Source: Thermoanaerobaculia bacterium
GTDB lineage: Bacteria > Acidobacteriota > Thermoanaerobaculia > Gp7-AA8
NCBI GenBank assembly: GCA_017883215.1
Contig: JADGOA010000230.1
Coordinates: 1-6,006, forward strand
Length of the DNA stretch: 6,006 nt
Direction of reading: 5' to 3'
Below, one piece after another: positions 4,921 through 6,006 of this stretch. Under the pieces are notes generated by a model that made no database searches, was not told the origin of the DNA, and worked only from the letters and a program-made list of their open reading frames with translations. Numbering within the stretch: the stretch's first letter is position 1; each line of letters begins with the position of its first letter. The translations under genes were made by a program, and so were the position numbers.

Positions 4921-6006
4921 TCATCCTTCGCTCCACAATCGAATGGAGTCCGAGAACGTGCCGGCCTGCTCGCGGATGACGGCGAACTGGCCGGTATCTT
5001 CGGAGTACTTGAACTCGGTGTGCGGAATGCCGTGGCGATCGAGCGCAGCGACGAGCATCGGCTGGTCGAGCAATGCGGGATCGCAGAAGCTCGGCGCGCA
5101 GAAGACGACGCCTTCGGCCTGGTGCCGCCGCACGGACTCGAGCAGCGACCGCGCGCGATCGCCGTCCGGCTCGTAGCGCGACGCCGTCGTCGCGCTGTCG
5201 TGCAGATACGCCTCGACGAGGTTGTCGAGCGGATCGCCTTCCACGGGTACGTCCGATTGCAGCCAGCGAAGACCGAGGAGGAGATCGTCATCGACCACCC
5301 AGCAGCCGGCGCGCTCGAGCGTGACCACGAGGCCGTGGGGCGGCTGCTCGCAGAACATCCCCACCAGCACCACCCGGCTGCGATCCTGATCGCGCCGCTC
5401 CACGTCGAGCGGCGCGAGCTCGAGGTACGCGCGCAGCATCGCCGTGTGCTCCTCCGGCGGCAGCACGTTCCCGGCCCGCAGAAACAGATACACCTCGGAG
5501 AGCGGAAACACCCACGGCCTGACGCTGCGGGCGCTGTACAGCTCGCGGATCACGGCGCGGTTCTCGTTGTAGACGGCGATGCTCGCGCGCAGATCGTCGG
5601 CCGTCACTTTGCGGCCGGTGAGCCGCTCGAAATCTTCGATCAGGATCTGCAGCTCGCGTTTCCAGAAAACACCGCCGGCGCCGCTCTCGAAGTTCTGCGG
5701 TACGTCGACATAGTGGACGTAGCGATCCGGAAAGAGCATCGACCACATGCCGGACAAATTGCGCATGACGTCACAGATCGACGGGAAGAGCATGCCCTCG
5801 AGGAGGTCGAGTCGATGCGACAGCGCGAGCTCGATGGTGCTCCGCGGGATCCGGCAGATGTAACTCTGAAAGTACGCGTCGCCGCGGATGATCTCCAGGC
5901 GGTCGCCGCCGCCGACGATGCCGACAGGGAGCATGCCCGCCGCGTGGATCAGCTCCCGCGGCACGTAGATCGGCATGTGCCCCATCGCGCCGCGGCCGGT
6001 CTTCTC
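4921..6006 (-). CDS. bcrC: Benzoyl-CoA reductase subunit C (BcrC/BadD), 5'-truncated by window edge
   Basis: This is one of the two catalytic-module subunits of ATP-dependent benzoyl-CoA reductase, a cytoplasmic oxygen-sensitive enzyme that reduces the aromatic ring of benzoyl-CoA with electrons from ferredoxin. The visible part belongs to the 2-hydroxyacyl-CoA dehydratase D-component/HgdB-like family. Counting from the ATG at 5985, it shows YVPRELIHAAGMLPVG (7-22), FQSYICRIPRST (39-50), SICDVMRNLSGMW (69-81) and GVVFCAPSFCDPALLDQP (292-309). Cys44, Cys71, Cys296 and Cys301 are the likely Fe-S ligands. The frame stays open from 5985 to the window end (EKTGRGA), and the family is about 385 residues long. 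The ATG at 5985 is therefore probably internal, and roughly 25-30 N-terminal residues lie outside the window. The TGA stop at 4923-4921 is followed after 19 nt by bcrB. Family assignment is secure. Whether the native substrate is benzoyl-CoA or a methyl-substituted analogue cannot be told from sequence. Confidence 0.93.
   Translation of the reverse strand, partial: EKTGRGAMGHMPIYVPRELIHAAGMLPVGIVGGGDRLEIIRGDAYFQSYICRIPRSTIELALSHRLDLLEGMLFPSICDVMRNLSGMWSMLFPDRYVHYVDVPQNFESGAGGVFWKRELQILIEDFERLTGRKVTADDLRASIAVYNENRAVIRELYSARSVRPWVFPLSEVYLFLRAGNVLPPEEHTAMLRAYLELAPLDVERRDQDRSRVVLVGMFCEQPPHGLVVTLERAGCWVVDDDLLLGLRWLQSDVPVEGDPLDNLVEAYLHDSATTASRYEPDGDRARSLLESVRRHQAEGVVFCAPSFCDPALLDQPMLVAALDRHGIPHTEFKYSEDTGQFAVIREQAGTFSDSIRLWSEG

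Noticed and set aside
4407..4979. 190-codon plus-strand open frame opposite bcrB
   Set aside because: It is a shadow of a strongly conserved coding region, with no recognisable domain.

Overview
The window is a GC-rich bacterial stretch in which every convincing gene lies on the minus strand, so transcription runs from high to low coordinates. Its core is a four-gene set for a class I, ATP-dependent benzoyl-CoA reductase of the Bcr subclass. In transcription order these are bcrC (5' end cut off by the window edge), bcrB, bcrA and bcrD, the same order as bcrCBAD in Thauera and badDEFG in Rhodopseudomonas. Downstream follow a short-chain dehydrogenase/reductase (SDR), whose start overlaps the bcrD stop, and a small GNAT-family acetyltransferase.

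Layout from right to left: bcrC 6006-4921 (partial), a 19-nt gap with a Shine-Dalgarno (SD) site, bcrB 4901-3630, a TGATG junction, bcrA 3630-2293, an unusual 115-nt gap filled by a hairpin-rich element, bcrD 2177-1311, an ATGA junction, SDR 1314-571, a 77-nt gap holding an inverted array of 7-bp repeats, and GNAT 493-5. No promoter is visible. The operon promoter should lie beyond the right edge, and the GNAT stop is too near the left edge for a terminator to be seen.

Functionally, BcrA and BcrD form the ATP-hydrolysing electron activase with a bridging [4Fe-4S] cluster. BcrB and BcrC form the cluster-containing catalytic module that reduces benzoyl-CoA to the cyclic 1,5-dienoyl-CoA. The SDR is a candidate for a later alcohol-oxidation step of the ring or CoA-ester pathway. 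The GNAT has no assigned role. The host is probably an anaerobe or facultative anaerobe that degrades aromatic compounds. The subunits look close to proteobacterial Bcr-type enzymes, but the window does not fix the phylum.

The enzyme system is known. The least ordinary content lies in the two gaps. The bcrA-bcrD gap looks like the result of a small palindromic element inserting at a former ATGA overlap, duplicating the start-codon region and leaving a 40-codon reading frame that keeps both overlaps. The SDR-GNAT gap is a heptamer hairpin that touches the GNAT SD sequence.
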